A stretch of DNA of 64,000 nucleotides, taken from Panaeolus papilionaceus (Eukaryota > Basidiomycota > Agaricomycetes > Agaricales). A model generated the notes under the pieces. That model ran no database searches, was not told the origin of the DNA, and worked only from the letters and a program-made list of their open reading frames with translations. Where the stretch lies: NCBI GenBank assembly GCA_015501605.1, contig JADNRZ010000020.1:124001-188000 (forward strand), written 5' to 3'. Shown here in pieces: positions 22,471-34,298 of this stretch (the first letter of the stretch is position 1; each line of letters starts with the position of its first letter). Position numbers and translations under genes: made by a program.

Positions 22471-23838
22471 TCAATGTGCGAAGTGAGAATGATGCCGTTC
22501 GAGTCTGTATTGCCTCGAGTGGTGTTCGTTTGCAAAGACATGAGATTCTTGATCGTTCGACAACACTGGATGGCGAAAATGATTAGAGGGGGGAGATTCA
22601 AGGACAAATGCACCAGACTTCAAACGCACGATAATGGAGGTAAATGTCGGCGGCCATCTAAAGAGTGACATTGTTAGTGTGGGCGGCATTGGGCCGAGAA
22701 TACGTTGTGGCGTTTGCTCACATGAAATAAATGAATGGGTTGGCGTGGTGCATGGCGACAGCCGACGAGTTCACAGCGGCGACATTTGCTGGGGTTGAAT
22801 TGATAATCAGTTTTGGACAATCCTAGAAGTATCTTCACGACCCGAAAGTCTGACTGACCTAGGAGGAATGCAAATGCCAAGGTTCCCTCGCGAATCACCA
22901 GTCTAACCACTGGGGTCGTCCGGAAACATCTGGGTTGGAGGGTTGTAGCGGCCCACAAACCACCATGCGTTAGAGCAAAGATTGTTCTACCAAGCCCCAT
23001 GGGAGCATTTATGTAAGTTGAAATCAATGTTTTCGATGATAGGGGTAGCGAACATACCCAAAAATAGGCCCAAGGTAGGTTTTCGGTAGTCTGAGGTCGC
23101 AAACATCGTTGAACGCATTCGGCTCTATTGAAATACTGTAGCTTTTAACACAGCCACCAACGACGACGAGAAGGATGGGTATCCAAATCAAGAAGACCTT
23201 GCGTTGTTGGTGGTACAGCGCGTAAACTATAACGAAAAGGCATCACATTGGCTTGTTAATTATCGTGATGAGCGCCTGAAGTGTTGAGATTTGCGCTACT
23301 TGCCTCGTAGGAACAGAGTCATATCCAGGATTAGCAATGTCAATATATTTCCCCCGAGCAAGAAGAAGAACCAAGCGCGACATCCGCTCGCATTGACAGG
23401 GCCTTGTAAAAGGAGGAAATGGACGAGAGCGTAATGAGCTCTATGATTCGGTCAGGTCAAGACATGAAGAGAGAAAGGCTTCGGCAGCTTACACCTTATT
23501 GGTGAGGTCACAATAGCGTGAGGCAACAAAGAGAACTTTGGAGAGGGTGATAGGTCCTCTGGATGATCGGGTGTTAAATTAAATGTTGCCAATTAGGCGT
23601 TAGTAGCTGAAATAGAATTCCTGGGTTCTGGACACGAACCTCCAGATGTATCTAAACTCGAAGCTCCATGACCCAACCCATTCGAGCGCAGCAAAGCACA
23701 ACGCAGCCACTACATTATGATTGGGTTGAGAATTCGGTACGCCTCTAAGTAAACTGAACCGAACTCACGAGATGTTATGTCTCTTATAAATAGCCCATTT
23801 CGCGAGTTTGACAAGAGCTCAGGTGATGAAAGAGACAT
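22471..23838 (-). pseudogene. DUF6533-type seven-helix membrane protein, 5' frameshift
   Basis: Seven exons on the minus strand (23640-23838, 23493-23558, 23304-23440, 23058-23226, 22859-22986, 22722-22788, 22471-22657) keep phase and give the DUF6533 pattern: FEFRYIWR, TLSKVLFVASRYCDL, LLILDMTLFLRVYALY, TTPVVRLVIREGTLAFAF and NPFIYF near the end. These are basidiomycete plasma-membrane-like proteins of unknown function. Two oddities: the intron after LFLR starts with GCAAGT rather than GT, and exon 1 is one base short between RILNP and VVAALCFAALEW (about 23711-23723), shifting the frame. The start at 23838 is therefore provisional; an unseen 5' exon could also explain it. Confidence 0.75.
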
Positions 23839-24250
23839 GAGTTGGACGGTCTACGAGAAAGAAAAATTCGAACAAGGGGGAAGGGAGGGCAGTGATGGTA
23901 GGGCATTTGAAGGGCAACTAAAATATCTGATCCAGGAGAGGGAACCGAAGAACTCCCGTTCGGAATGTCTGTTTGAATTAATTTTTCAGGGACCTCGTTA
24001 CGATCATCTCAATTTAATTTCTTTCAATGGTACTGACCGTCATCCCTGTCAGGGTTATGGATCCAGTTCGGGATCTAGTTCAGGGTCCAGATGATGACAT
24101 CGAATTGTAGGTGCACCTTGTTTTTATGGAGGTTTCAATTGTCTAACGTTTAACGATAGGTTGTGGTCGCAACACGATTTCCAATATGACTATAGTATTA
24201 CAAGGTAAAATTCTATACCTGACTGGGACATCCCAAGTGTAGGTCGTGGT

Positions 24251-25521
24251 TCAGCGGCGGATCCGGGGATAGAAAAGACTCATCCCGTGCGTTATCATTT
24301 CAAGAGTGCAGCTGCAAGCGTTCCAGTCAATACTAAATATCAGAGACAAGGGTTTAGGGTGCTCTTACTGGCGATCGTAGTTTGATGCTGCTGCGCGAAG
24401 ACCAAGCTCGTTATCGGTATCAGCATGAATCAGACCCATGAGATGCCTGAACGCGATAGGCAATTATCATGACACGAAATACTTCAGGCTCACGTCTTCG
24501 ACTCACCATAGAATCTCCTGTCCCTCGCCAGCAGGGTCAAACTTCAACGCGTGCCACTCCTTCTCCTGAGCTTCTGAGCGATGAAGACGTCTGCTCACGT
24601 CTATATACCCGTTCCACGCGTCTGCAAAGGCTTCTGGCATTATTTCGAGCGGAAAGATGAATGTTCGTTCCTCCCAAGCCCAAGTGATTACTACGAGAGG
24701 ATTTTGAGCGCGCTTCTTGTCCTTCATCATTGCTTGCTTCTCCTTGGCTATCTTCCACACATTTTCCACCCTTTTCTTCTGCTTATCTTCCTCACGACTC
24801 GCGTTTGCACCATTAAAGACCAGATATCCCGTTTTAAGCTCTACGAGCCCCTCCGAGTCCGACTTGAGAACACGGCCCAGACCTTCCTTGTACTCCTTTT
24901 GAATTCGCGTCGTCGCGGCGGACAGTTGATCTTCGAAAGGTCTGATGTAGACATTGTGGGTAACTGCACGTAGGACTTCTCCTCTCTTCGATACCGAGAT
25001 TGAGTAGAGTTCAGTAATTAGGACGCTGATAACTTGGAGGTAGTGACACAATTTGGGGTGTTCGTGGAATTGTCTGACAACCCTCATAATCGCGCTGCCC
25101 CGCCTCAAGTCGGCACAGAGCTCTTTGTGGTCTTTCCTACATATGAAAATCAGCAATATTAAATATTGACAGTCAAATTCATCCTTACCAATCGGATTTT
25201 TGACACTTTTGAAAGGTTTTATTGTCATATCTGTCAGGAGTTGGTGATATTGGACCAAGAATAGTCGCGTACCTCTCTCGAACAGTAAGTGATATATTCG
25301 CACTTTCTGATGTGTTAAGACTTTCACATTGATAAAATACTGATCCTCAAACACCTACCCCTTTGCATTGATACAGTTTTGCATCTGGCGCAGTTTTTGT
25401 GCCATTGTTATCGCAGTGGTAGCAAATGCGAGGAAAAAGGGGTTGCGATGGGTCAATCTTCCTCCATTCGAGATCTGAAGTCAAAAAGCTGCTCCTGCGG
25501 GTCTTCTACACTGATTTCCAT
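24251..25521 (-). pseudogene. MYND-finger protein B, one frameshift in exon 1
   Basis: Exons: 25359-25521, 25273-25302, 25189-25205, 24507-25136, 24369-24446, 24251-24311. The spliced length would be 325 residues. MYND pieces: CYHC ... QCKG | CEYITYCSRE | CQKSDW | KDHKELC. The domain that follows has HPKLCHYLQVISVL and AQNPLVVITWAWE ... PEAFADAW. Exon 1 carries one extra base near 25476 between LFDF and DLEW, breaking the frame from the ATG; without it, exon 1 would be 162 nt and in phase. Everything downstream is open. Either a very young pseudogene or a base error. Intron positions and the 30-nt, 17-nt and 78-nt exons equal those of the paralogues. Confidence 0.75.
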
Positions 25522-25744
25522 GGTTTACTCGTCAAAAAGGGGACAATAAAGTGGATGAAAAAATGAAGGTACTGAAAACGAATGAAGACGCGGAGTGGCA
25601 TTCTTTGTCGCCATCAAATGCACGGTCGCCCTCGCATTCACACGATTGACATTCATAGGGGTTGCTGCCACTAATCCGCATTGAAAGACATAAGCGCTAT
25701 TTAGAATCAAGTGAAAATATACAAATTACAATAACCTAGTCACC

Positions 25745-27262
25745 TCAGCTCTTTATGATACCTAACTTACGCAACGCGTCCGCGACAGCATTCTCGATGT
25801 ACCCTGGCCGCATCATTATGTCCTTCATGTCCAGAGCCGAATCGACGGATAGTCTCCCAGATCTAATCCTGAGCCCTTCGGGGGGATACATAAAATCTCT
25901 CATGGTGATGTGGTCCATGGCAGTGATGAGGTTTCGAGCAAGGGTTGTTGTGCCGGCCAGCCGTAGGGACTCCAACGGTATGTTCCCCTCGGTTAGATAA
26001 TCGGTTTGAAGGTAATGCTCCGTGGTTTGATCAAATAGCCTTGGAGAAATTAGACAGATTTAGATGTTGGAGATCCAGACGGCGATTATGCTCACCAATC
26101 ATCAAAGTACGATAGCGTGGTACGCAGCTTCAGCTCGTCCCTTCGGTCGTTTTCAATGAACTTGTTGATCTGTCTAAACGCTCCCAATATGATATCAGAG
26201 GTATAAACTAGGTGAAGAATGTTGAACTCACCGAACAAGAGTGACCTCGGGATTCACACGGTCAAAGGGGATCTCATTTATGATGGAAATTTTGCGAGGG
26301 GACTCATGAACGTTGAGAAGCATCGTGTCCCTGATGCGCCTCCTCCTTGCGTCTTCAAACGCTTCGGGATATATCTCAAACGCAACCGTGAAAGGCAAGA
26401 CACCCCACTGCCAATAACTATTCAGCACGGCAACGGGATTCCGCGCCCTTGACCCGTCTCCTGAAGTCCTCTGTGTCCGCTTTGCAAGCTTCCATAACTT
26501 TGTTGCTGAGGGCTTTATATCTCCGACAGTGGAGTATATTTTTCGCCTGATCCGGAAGTATCCAGCTTTGGGTTCATTCATCTGCCCATCCTCTAATGGC
26601 GACGTCTTCTGCTGTTGCAGCTTCTTAAGCTTCCACTCAACGTACTTGCAGATGTCATCGTACTCCGGATACGCAAAGGGGGAAAGTGTCAACATATAGC
26701 AGTTTTCGGCGAGCTCCTCTAGCGATTCTCGATTAGACAGTTTTGATGTCATGTTAGGACTGTCCAAAATGGCAGCGACGGAGAGATAGTGCCGTAACTT
26801 TGGGTGCTGGAGAAAGCGGACAAGCATAGAGTGCATATGCCTTCGATCCGCAGCGAACATACAATCATTCTTGTGATTGTCTGCCCTGGAATATGCAAAT
26901 AAAATCCGTCAGAGATGTCACGGTTCTTTCAGCTCAGAGTCTCCGTTACGCACCAGTCAGCACGCTGACACTGAGACAGATCGATAAGTGCAATCAGCTT
27001 AACGACGATCGTGATCTGAATGAGACCGTTCCCACCTCTTGAGAGCAGTATTGTATGGAAGTACACTTGTGCAAATGACGATATAAGCATGCGGTGAGAT
27101 TCTGGATAGGAATTTGAACACCTTTTTACACCAGTAAAGCTTTATCCCATCCTGTTGACCCTTTCCACATACCCCGCAGATCCCATCAGCGTCAGCGATA
27201 TGGACCTTCCGCTGTAAGAGTGTTGTGAACTCGAATACTCCACTTCCGGGAATTGCTTCCAT
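25745..27262 (-). CDS. MYND-finger protein C, long C-terminal extension
   Basis: Exons: 27122-27262, 27036-27065, 26954-26970, 26232-26885, 26096-26173, 25745-26039, together 404 residues and fully in frame. MYND ligands: CGVC ... YWCKK | CTSIQYCSQE | CQRADW | ADNHKNDC, with one residue more than usual before the His. The common domain has HPKLRHYLSVAAILD and ARNPVAVLNSYW ... PEAFEDARR. Unlike its paralogues, the last exon continues for 98 codons and adds a segment containing MDHITMRDFMYPPEGL. Tandem neighbour of B and D on the same strand, about 340 bp from D. Function unknown. Confidence 0.85.
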
Positions 27263-27599
27263 GATAACTTTGTGGTAGAAGATAGGAGAATGACGCCAGA
27301 AGTTTGAAAGGGGTTGGTGGGGGATGATGATGGGGCGACGAACGTTTCAATCTCAAAATCTATTATATCTATTCTCAACTATTGGGTTTAGGTAATACCT
27401 TATCATGTGTTGATAGAAATTAGCAGAGAGCCCTACTTAATTGAATGTGGGATGGAAAGCCCCGTAGCTGTCCATTTTTAGACACCTTGAAATCGACATC
27501 ACTTAAGACCATTCTTCGGTGGCCTAAGCAAGGGGAAGAACACTTTTTGCATTCGAAAAAGCAAAATTTTGGAACAAGGTTGGATAATGTGAAATGTAG

Positions 27600-28802
27600 C
27601 TATGATCCTTGCTGTGCTGCAAGGAACTCTGGAAGTGCATCGGCGATGAGAATCAGAAGAATCCTGCAATCAATAAGAATTCAGATCTCGTTCTCGATGA
27701 ATGAATATTTTCGACTCACCGCTTATCGTGCATTGACATTTTCATTCGTAGTCCTAGTTTATTTTCAGTATCTTTTGCGACAAACGCATCGATATCGCTG
27801 ATGTCATGTAAGAATGAGGGTGATCCTTGAGTTCGTTTATTGACTTACCCTAGCAATGTACACCGGTCCTCGACAAACTCAATCTTCTTAGGACCGCTCC
27901 CACCATCCAACCTCATCTCCTCGCGAATCGAGTCGTTCTTCGCATCCTGGAACGCTTCTGGAGAAAGCTCAAGGCCACATCCCATCGACGTCCCATTCCA
28001 GACCCAATTCATGATGACGACAGGGTTGTATGCCCTCGACGCGTCTGATTCTTTCTGCGTCTCCTTGGCTAGATTCCAGAGCTCTTGACCAAGGCGGGAC
28101 GCATCGCCCCTCTCGCAATTGATGCCGCGATGGAAGCTGAAGTAGCCGGTATCAACGGCGGTTAGATCCTCAGGGCGCTTTGTCGAGAACAAAATTTGAA
28201 TGCCCTGAGTCAAGGCTCTCGGGAAGTCCTTTTCCTCGTGACGAATGGCGATCTCGAGATGAACAGTGTAACATGTCTTTGCTCTGAGTTGTTCAGACTC
28301 GTCGAGCGGTTTTCCGTCTAAGATAATGGCGACTGAGAGATAATGCTTGAGTTTGGGGTGACGGAGGAAGTTGAGGAATGTTTGCCCGAATTGTCGGTAT
28401 TGTATCGCCTCTTGACACCCAGACTTGTGGGATTGCCTAGATGAGATATGTATAGGGGCTAAGTAGCACACCCGTATCGCGCGTGTCTAGATAACGTACC
28501 AGTCTGCACGTTGACACTAGAAATAATGAAAAGGTCAGGTGGAGCGACTTGATCATGACCTATACTTGCCTCAGGTGAACAATACTGAGAGAATTCGCAC
28601 TAAATACCAATTTAATGTTAAATACGGACCGCATTGACACACGGAAACCACTCACCCCCTTGCAACGGTACATCTTCTTCGCTTCTGTGTTCTCCTTCTT
28701 GGTGCCGCATAAATGACACGCCGTGTTGGTGTCGGAAGTCCCAGCATCCTTAGATGCGCGCTTATCGAAGTTAAAGACGCCGTACGACGCGTCTGCTTCC
28801 AT
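27600..28802 (-). CDS. MYND-finger protein D, six exons
   Basis: Exons: 28656-28802, 28570-28599, 28500-28516, 27849-28436, 27720-27797, 27600-27663; 307 residues. MYND: CHLC ... RCKG | CEFSQYCSPE | CQRADW | QSHKSGC. The common domain contains HPKLKHYLSVAIILDGK and AYNPVVIMNWVWN ... PEAFQDAKN, then exon 5 with NKLGLRMKMSMHDK. The N-terminus resembles that of gene E (VFNFDK, SKDAGTSD). The second intron begins GCAAGT, a GC-AG intron. Third of three tandem minus-strand copies (B, C, D). Confidence 0.87.
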
Positions 28803-29087
28803 TGTTGGTGTTTTCGTGATGTACGGGGTGGTAGTTGAGAGAATATCGAAGAAAGTCAAGAGACTGATCGTCGATAATGAGTTGGCTCGCTGATGAAAGC
28901 GTTGAGATTACACAAGTGCAAACAACTGTCGATACATGTGCTAACTCTTAAGTCAGGCTGTATTCCCATTTCGATAGTACATAAGATCTTTCATAGCTTA
29001 TCATTCCAATAAATCGTATTTCCCAAGGGTCATAGGCTTAAAGTAAAAACCTGAACAACATGAAGCTGAAGTGCGACTTGGCTCCTT

Positions 29088-29465
29088 ATGCGCGTTGGAG
29101 GTGCGTCGTTCGTTTCAGCACTGTCAATCTTAGACAATTGTGATAGTGGATGGATAAAGCCCCAGAAGATAGTTCCGAAGTACCAATCACTCATCTGCAA
29201 CAACTTAATTGAGCGCATCACCAGTACGTGGCAACAACCCTACATCTTTGCGGAAGATCCCCTGCTTCTCGAGATCGTTCTGAGGGACGAGAAACTGGCG
29301 TTGGGTGCACTTCAGTCGTTTTTGGATGACTTGTATGACATTGACTCGGAGAGCTGTTCGTCTCCTTTACCACCGCTTCCTCCGAGTCCTCTCCTTGTCA
29401 CCTTCAAATCCAGCTTCAAACACTTTGTCACGTCGGGGAAGAGGGTATTCCATAGATACAAGTAG
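29088..29465 (+). CDS. Unknown protein, homologue of the gene at 34.3 kb
   Basis: A 125-residue open frame with an ATG start, containing KYQSLICNNLIERI, LEIVLRDEKLALGALQSFLDDL, a serine/proline linker and the basic end FVTSGKRVFHRYK. The same sequence of elements occurs on the minus strand at 34299-34844 (EYQSLIRNNL, FEVVVRDEKVTLTSLQLFIDNL, PVKRLFKRK). Conservation of two copies supports coding. The N-terminus looks shortened compared with the other copy, so this may be a truncated member. No known domain. Confidence 0.5.
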   Translation: MRVGGASFVSALSILDNCDSGWIKPQKIVPKYQSLICNNLIERITSTWQQPYIFAEDPLLLEIVLRDEKLALGALQSFLDDLYDIDSESCSSPLPPLPPSPLLVTFKSSFKHFVTSGKRVFHRYK

Positions 29466-29469
29466 ACAG

Positions 29470-30330
29470 ACCTTTCTCTCTTATTTGGATTGCTTTGCGG
29501 CATTCGAATGTGCCAATCTATACTCTCTGTTAAACGGGCATAAAACACATAGAAAAAAGCATACAATAGACAAAATTCAAGGAGAAACGCTGGCCTGGGT
29601 GCTCAGCGCTAATCGTTCGACGGTGTGGGATTTGTCAGCATTTCCGAAGATTTGCCGGGAAAGTGTTTCTTGGTGAACTTGACACGTCTCGGTTCAACCT
29701 TCCTTTCTTTCTCCCCTCATCTACTCAACGTATGATACCTCACAACCAATAGGTCAGTAGTATCACATGGCATTTCCTAGTACTTTCAGAGCTTAATTTG
29801 CTGGTCTAGACATCGCACAAAGCAGCTAATGCCTGGAGGTGAACTCGACCCCCATAAGGAAAAGCAAAAAGTGCGCAAATATGCACTGTTTTAGCCGGAT
29901 TGACCCTTAAGAATGAGAGTCTTAGGTGCTTCTATGTGATATGCCGTGTGTCAGGCGCGTAGTGGCTTGGATATTGCGAGTAGATGCGTAGCTGTTTCAA
30001 CTCGGATCAGGGACGCATGAGCCCTCGCCGAGGTGAACGATTGATTATTCCTGTTAATCATCTCCAGATGTGCACTTATCGAAGGTATTTCTTTTTAATC
30101 ATTTATCTCGGGTTATAAATATTCTCATTGACTGCCCTAACGATCTTTATTTTCCTATTTAGAACCCACAACGTTCTCGTTCGGCATTGTGGCTGCTGAG
30201 TCACTATGCACAAGGTGTTGCTCCTTTTATCCGACGCCAAAGGACCGAAGTCTTGCCCTACGCTGCTCGAAGACGCTGAAAGGAGCCACCTCGGTGCACA
30301 TTCATTGAGGAACAACCACTGAGAAGTGAC
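29470..30330. other. Intergenic, no gene seen
   Basis: Only short, unrelated open stretches on either strand and no splice-linked exons. It is the upstream region of the EH-like gene that follows. Confidence 0.5.
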
Positions 30331-30333
30331 GTC

Positions 30334-33300
30334 ATGACGATGGAGGCGGACCGAGATCGCCAATCAGCGTGTTTGCGTTTATTTTTTCCGGAGGACGTCG
30401 TTCCTCAACAGGCCAAGGCACGTGTGGAGAGCGAGGATCTGCTGTTGGAATCCGAATCTTTCATTGCTATTCCTCCATCTATCCCTCCATTTCTTCAAGA
30501 TTATCGTCTCTCTCTTCTCTGTATTATAATGCGAAAGCTTGCATTACACGCTTCAGCACTTAACGACGCCGAATATGACCTGTATACGCAAAGTTTGAAG
30601 GAGATTGTTTTGGGCGATTGTGATGAGGGGGATGATAGCGCGCGAGCAGGGCAGAAAGGGGAAGGTGGTGCAAGTGGTGATGCTTATTATGAGAGGATGA
30701 CTGTAGGCGTCAGAGAGGCAAGGGCATGGCTCAGAGGACGTTACTCGTCACTTTCTGCTGGCGTTATCGATGGGGTACGTTGTCGTGAACGTCACTGTCA
30801 ACTCTAATTCACTCGTTATCTAACTGTGTTGTACACCCAATGTTCATCTAGATTCTACGTCTGTTTTCGCCAACGTTGGCCATCGCAGACACATTATCTG
30901 GTGAAGAGTTCTTTGCTGCGCTGCGACTGGTAGTACACGCAGAAATGGGTAAGGAACCAGAGCGCAGTCTTGTATTCGTTCAAGGTCCGTCGTCTTTGTC
31001 GCTGTCTCCGGCTTTCCAGGAGAAATCAAATACCTATATTTATCTCTGTTATTTTTGTTCTTCTGCCATACAGCCCACCCGACCTCGAATTCTATTCATG
31101 GTTTGTTCATCTTTTATTCCAGATTTCCTTAATCTAACCCAAAACCAGGCGCAGCACCAACACGAAATGTCGCAGCACCGATGCCATCAACATCGCCCGG
31201 CAAACCTGTTCCTTCTCCACGAAAAAGACCCGCGGATTTACCACCGCCTCCCCCTCTGCCTCTGTCTCGCCGACCTAACGCAGAGAGTATGCCCGCGTCA
31301 CCAACGCGTCCCGAGTCCTTCAACCCGTTCTCAACCTCAGCAACTGCGACCCACTCTCATTCCCATCCCCAGCCACCCCTTCATCCTTCCCAACGACCAC
31401 CATCATCTTCTGGTTCTGCCTCTGCGGAAATTACACCCAGTGCCCTGAAATCTCACACTGCTCATAATCCCTTTGTATCTCGTCCTCCTTCAATATCCAC
31501 GAGATCAGAGGATGGGAATTTGCCCGCCAGTAGAGCGGGGAAAATCCCTCCTCTGCCCCCTAGGAAACCGACGCAACATCCTTCTGTACCTGTTGGCTCT
31601 GTTTCTGTGGCTGGTGATTCTGCTTCAATATCGGGTGTTACCTCTGTGTCCGCCTCGACTTCTAAACCACAACCGCCACCTCCTCCTCCGCCTCGCCATG
31701 TCTCTTCAAGGAGCAGAACTGAGAGATCGCTCTCGCCTTCAAAGATCCAACGACAACAACCGACTTTCCCTCCTCCACTGGAGTCAACACCCAGCAGTAG
31801 CACGACAGGAGGGCCGCCCCCTAAACCACCTAAACCGATTCAGTTGGCGCATGCGCCTAGCACTGGCTCTAGTGCGCACTCATATACGACAGCCTACACA
31901 TCGCCTCCCTCGTTTCCTCCCAAATCATCGTCTGGCTCTGTTGGTCACTCGATGTCAAACCCCCTAGGCTCAAAATTGGGTACTTCCCCCAACGTGTTCA
32001 AAGCGCCGTTGAGTCACGCCACGACTTCAAATCTGATGACCGCGTCGACGCATAATACGTCTCCGCTGATCAAACATAGCTTGCAAGCCAGTAAAGTTGC
32101 GCATGCTGTGAAGAAGGCGGAGGAGCATTTGGAGAAGGAGAGAGTTATGAGGGTCCTCAAGAGCTCTTCGTCTGCAGCGATGGTGGCCGGTGGTAGGCCT
32201 GTGGGTGGGGCGGGAGCCATGGGAGAACGTCTTCTGATTCTGGGTCGGATGAGAGGGAGAGAAGGAGTCAGGGACCACCGTTGCCGAAGAGACGCCATGA
32301 GAAACAGCAGGTTCAGCAGCCGTCCCCGCCTATGTCGACGAGTTCGTTGGAGCAGGTTGTGTTGGCGGGGTCGGGTGATCAGGAGAGGGAGAGTGAGTGG
32401 GAGCGTGAACGAGAGAGGGAGAGGGAGAGAGTTAAATCAGATCCTCCGCCGCTGCATCCTGGCCGACGGGGCTCGTATCATCGCTTGGTTGCCCAGGCGA
32501 ATGCTGTTTTGCCGTCTGGACCTGGAGGCGTGGTGTCGCCGTTTGAAGCTGTGTATGGGAGCGGGATGAACGACGAACCCGAGGCGTTTATGACGCCCTC
32601 TGCGTCCTCATCAAACTCGACGCCGTTTTCGCATACTGGATCGGAGTCGCCGACGATTCAGAATCATAGGGTATGGCGCTCGAAGAGTTTACACCACCCT
32701 TCACCACCTCGACCGCCGCTTCCGACGTCTACGTCTTCGAACGCCTCATCTTCATTGACTTCGAATTCGACGTCGACGCCTGGTGGTGTGGGTGGATTGG
32801 TGCCCCCGCCGAGACGAAAGCGCCCGGAGAGCGTTCAGGTTCTTCCTGGATCTTCGTCAACTTCATCTGGGCTGGGTGTGAACACGTCCACGCTTGGGGC
32901 GATGTTTGGGAATATGGGCCTGAAGAGTTACGGTGGGGTGGGGTCGAGGTCACCGTCTAGCTCTCGAGACGCCAGCGTCGCACCTACCTACGGACGTGTA
33001 GGGACGAGTCATAATCGCCGCTCGTCGTTGTCTGCTACTCCTACTCCTACGAATACAACAACCGCCCAGGCGTTTTCGGTATCCAATTCGAATTCGACGT
33101 CGAATCCTAGTGTGAATAATCCTTCGGGAGGTGTGGGGTCGTCTACGGCGACGACGACGACGATTCAGCTTTCGGACTCGTTCCACCGGACGCTGGCGAG
33201 TATACAGCCGAGGTTGGACCAGGCGCGGTATAAAGCCGAGGCGGGGTTGAGTCGGCGGGGGTATATTAAGACGTCTGCGGGGTTGGGAGGCATAACATGA

Positions 33301-33782
33301 ATATGGGCTTGAATGGGAGGGAGAGGCGGAGAGAAGACAGGGAGAGTCGGGAAGGGTTGATGGGGAGTGAGAGTGAGGATGAGGAGTTGGAGGAGACGAG
33401 GGCGAGGTTGAGGGGTGCGGGACGGATGATGAGATGGTGGGTTCGACTGCGTCCACTAGCTCGGCATTCGATTCCAGGCAGAGACTTGGGAGGGGAAGAT
33501 GAGCGGTGATTTCGACGCGAGCATGAATGTGAAGAGGGGGAGGAGGAGGAGTGGGTTGGGACCTTCGTATGATTCGAGTGGTGAGGAGGATGAGGGGGTA
33601 GTGATGGTGATGACGCGTTTGTGGATGCGCCGGAGGGGGTGATGAGCTCTTCTGGGGCTGGGACTGGGTCGATGGAGGCGAGTAGGGGGAGGGGAGGGCC
33701 TTTTGACTCGAGAGTGGGTGGACCTTTTGATTCGAGGGGAGGACCGTTTGATTCAAGGGGAGGGGGTTTGATAGACGGATAG
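30334..33782 (+). CDS. EH-like, proline-rich adaptor protein; reading frame broken at G-runs
   Basis: Exons 30334-30774, 30852-30984, 31074-31100 and 31149 onward join in phase. Exons 1-2 encode an EH-like helical region (VREARAWLRGRY, ILRLFSPTLAIADTLSGEEFFAALRLVVHA), a fold that binds NPF-type peptides in endocytic adaptors. A long disordered region follows with PxxP motifs (DLPPPPPLPLSRR, PQPPPPPPPRH, PPPKPPKP), a short coiled coil (KKAEEHLEKERVMRV), Ser/Thr-rich tracts and, near the end, three GPFDSR repeats. Coding character continues to a TAG at 33780-33782, but the frame changes five times (near 32205, 33288, 33415, 33490 and 33596). The first ATG is uncertain; an upstream exon is possible. 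Confidence 0.65.
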
Positions 33783-34298
33783 GTGTTATGGATGGTGCTG
33801 GGGCTGGGATGGATGATGGGTGGAGACCGTTGTAAGATACATACATATGTTCGATGTGGTGGGTGGTTGCCGTGTATATAGACTCGGAGTAAATAAGTGT
33901 ATTTATTTTATTTTTTTGTATTATGATGCTGGTTATTGACGCTCTGAATCGGGATGTTTGTGGGTGGGTGATTGAGTTATGAGAAATTAGTGTCTGTCAT
34001 TGCAAGAACTTGACGATTTCCATTATATTGGCGAACGAACACAATTTTTTCGAGTCGGATTTTGGAGATCAAGATCAAAATAGAACGCAAAATCACGTCA
34101 AAATCGGCTGAACATCAACTGCGTGAATCACCCTATTGCAGCAAAATATCAAATGCAGAGACAATTGTCAGAACGGAAAGGCAGAGCTACAGAGAGAGGG
34201 AATCCAAACGATAGGTTAAAATGTGTTTACTAACGAGACCATAAAATTGTATTGGCGATGGGGGATGGACTAGGCGAGAAATTAAAAGATGAGTGCGT
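33783..34298. other. 3' flank of two convergent genes
   Basis: AT-rich sequence (for example TATTTTATTTTTTTG near 33904) between the convergent ends of the EH-like gene and the 34.3-kb gene; probably both polyadenylation regions. No coding signal. Confidence 0.4.

Noticed and set aside
32200..33600. Programmed ribosomal frameshifting in the EH-like gene
   Set aside because: Five shifts with no slippery heptamers; loss of G in homopolymers is far simpler.
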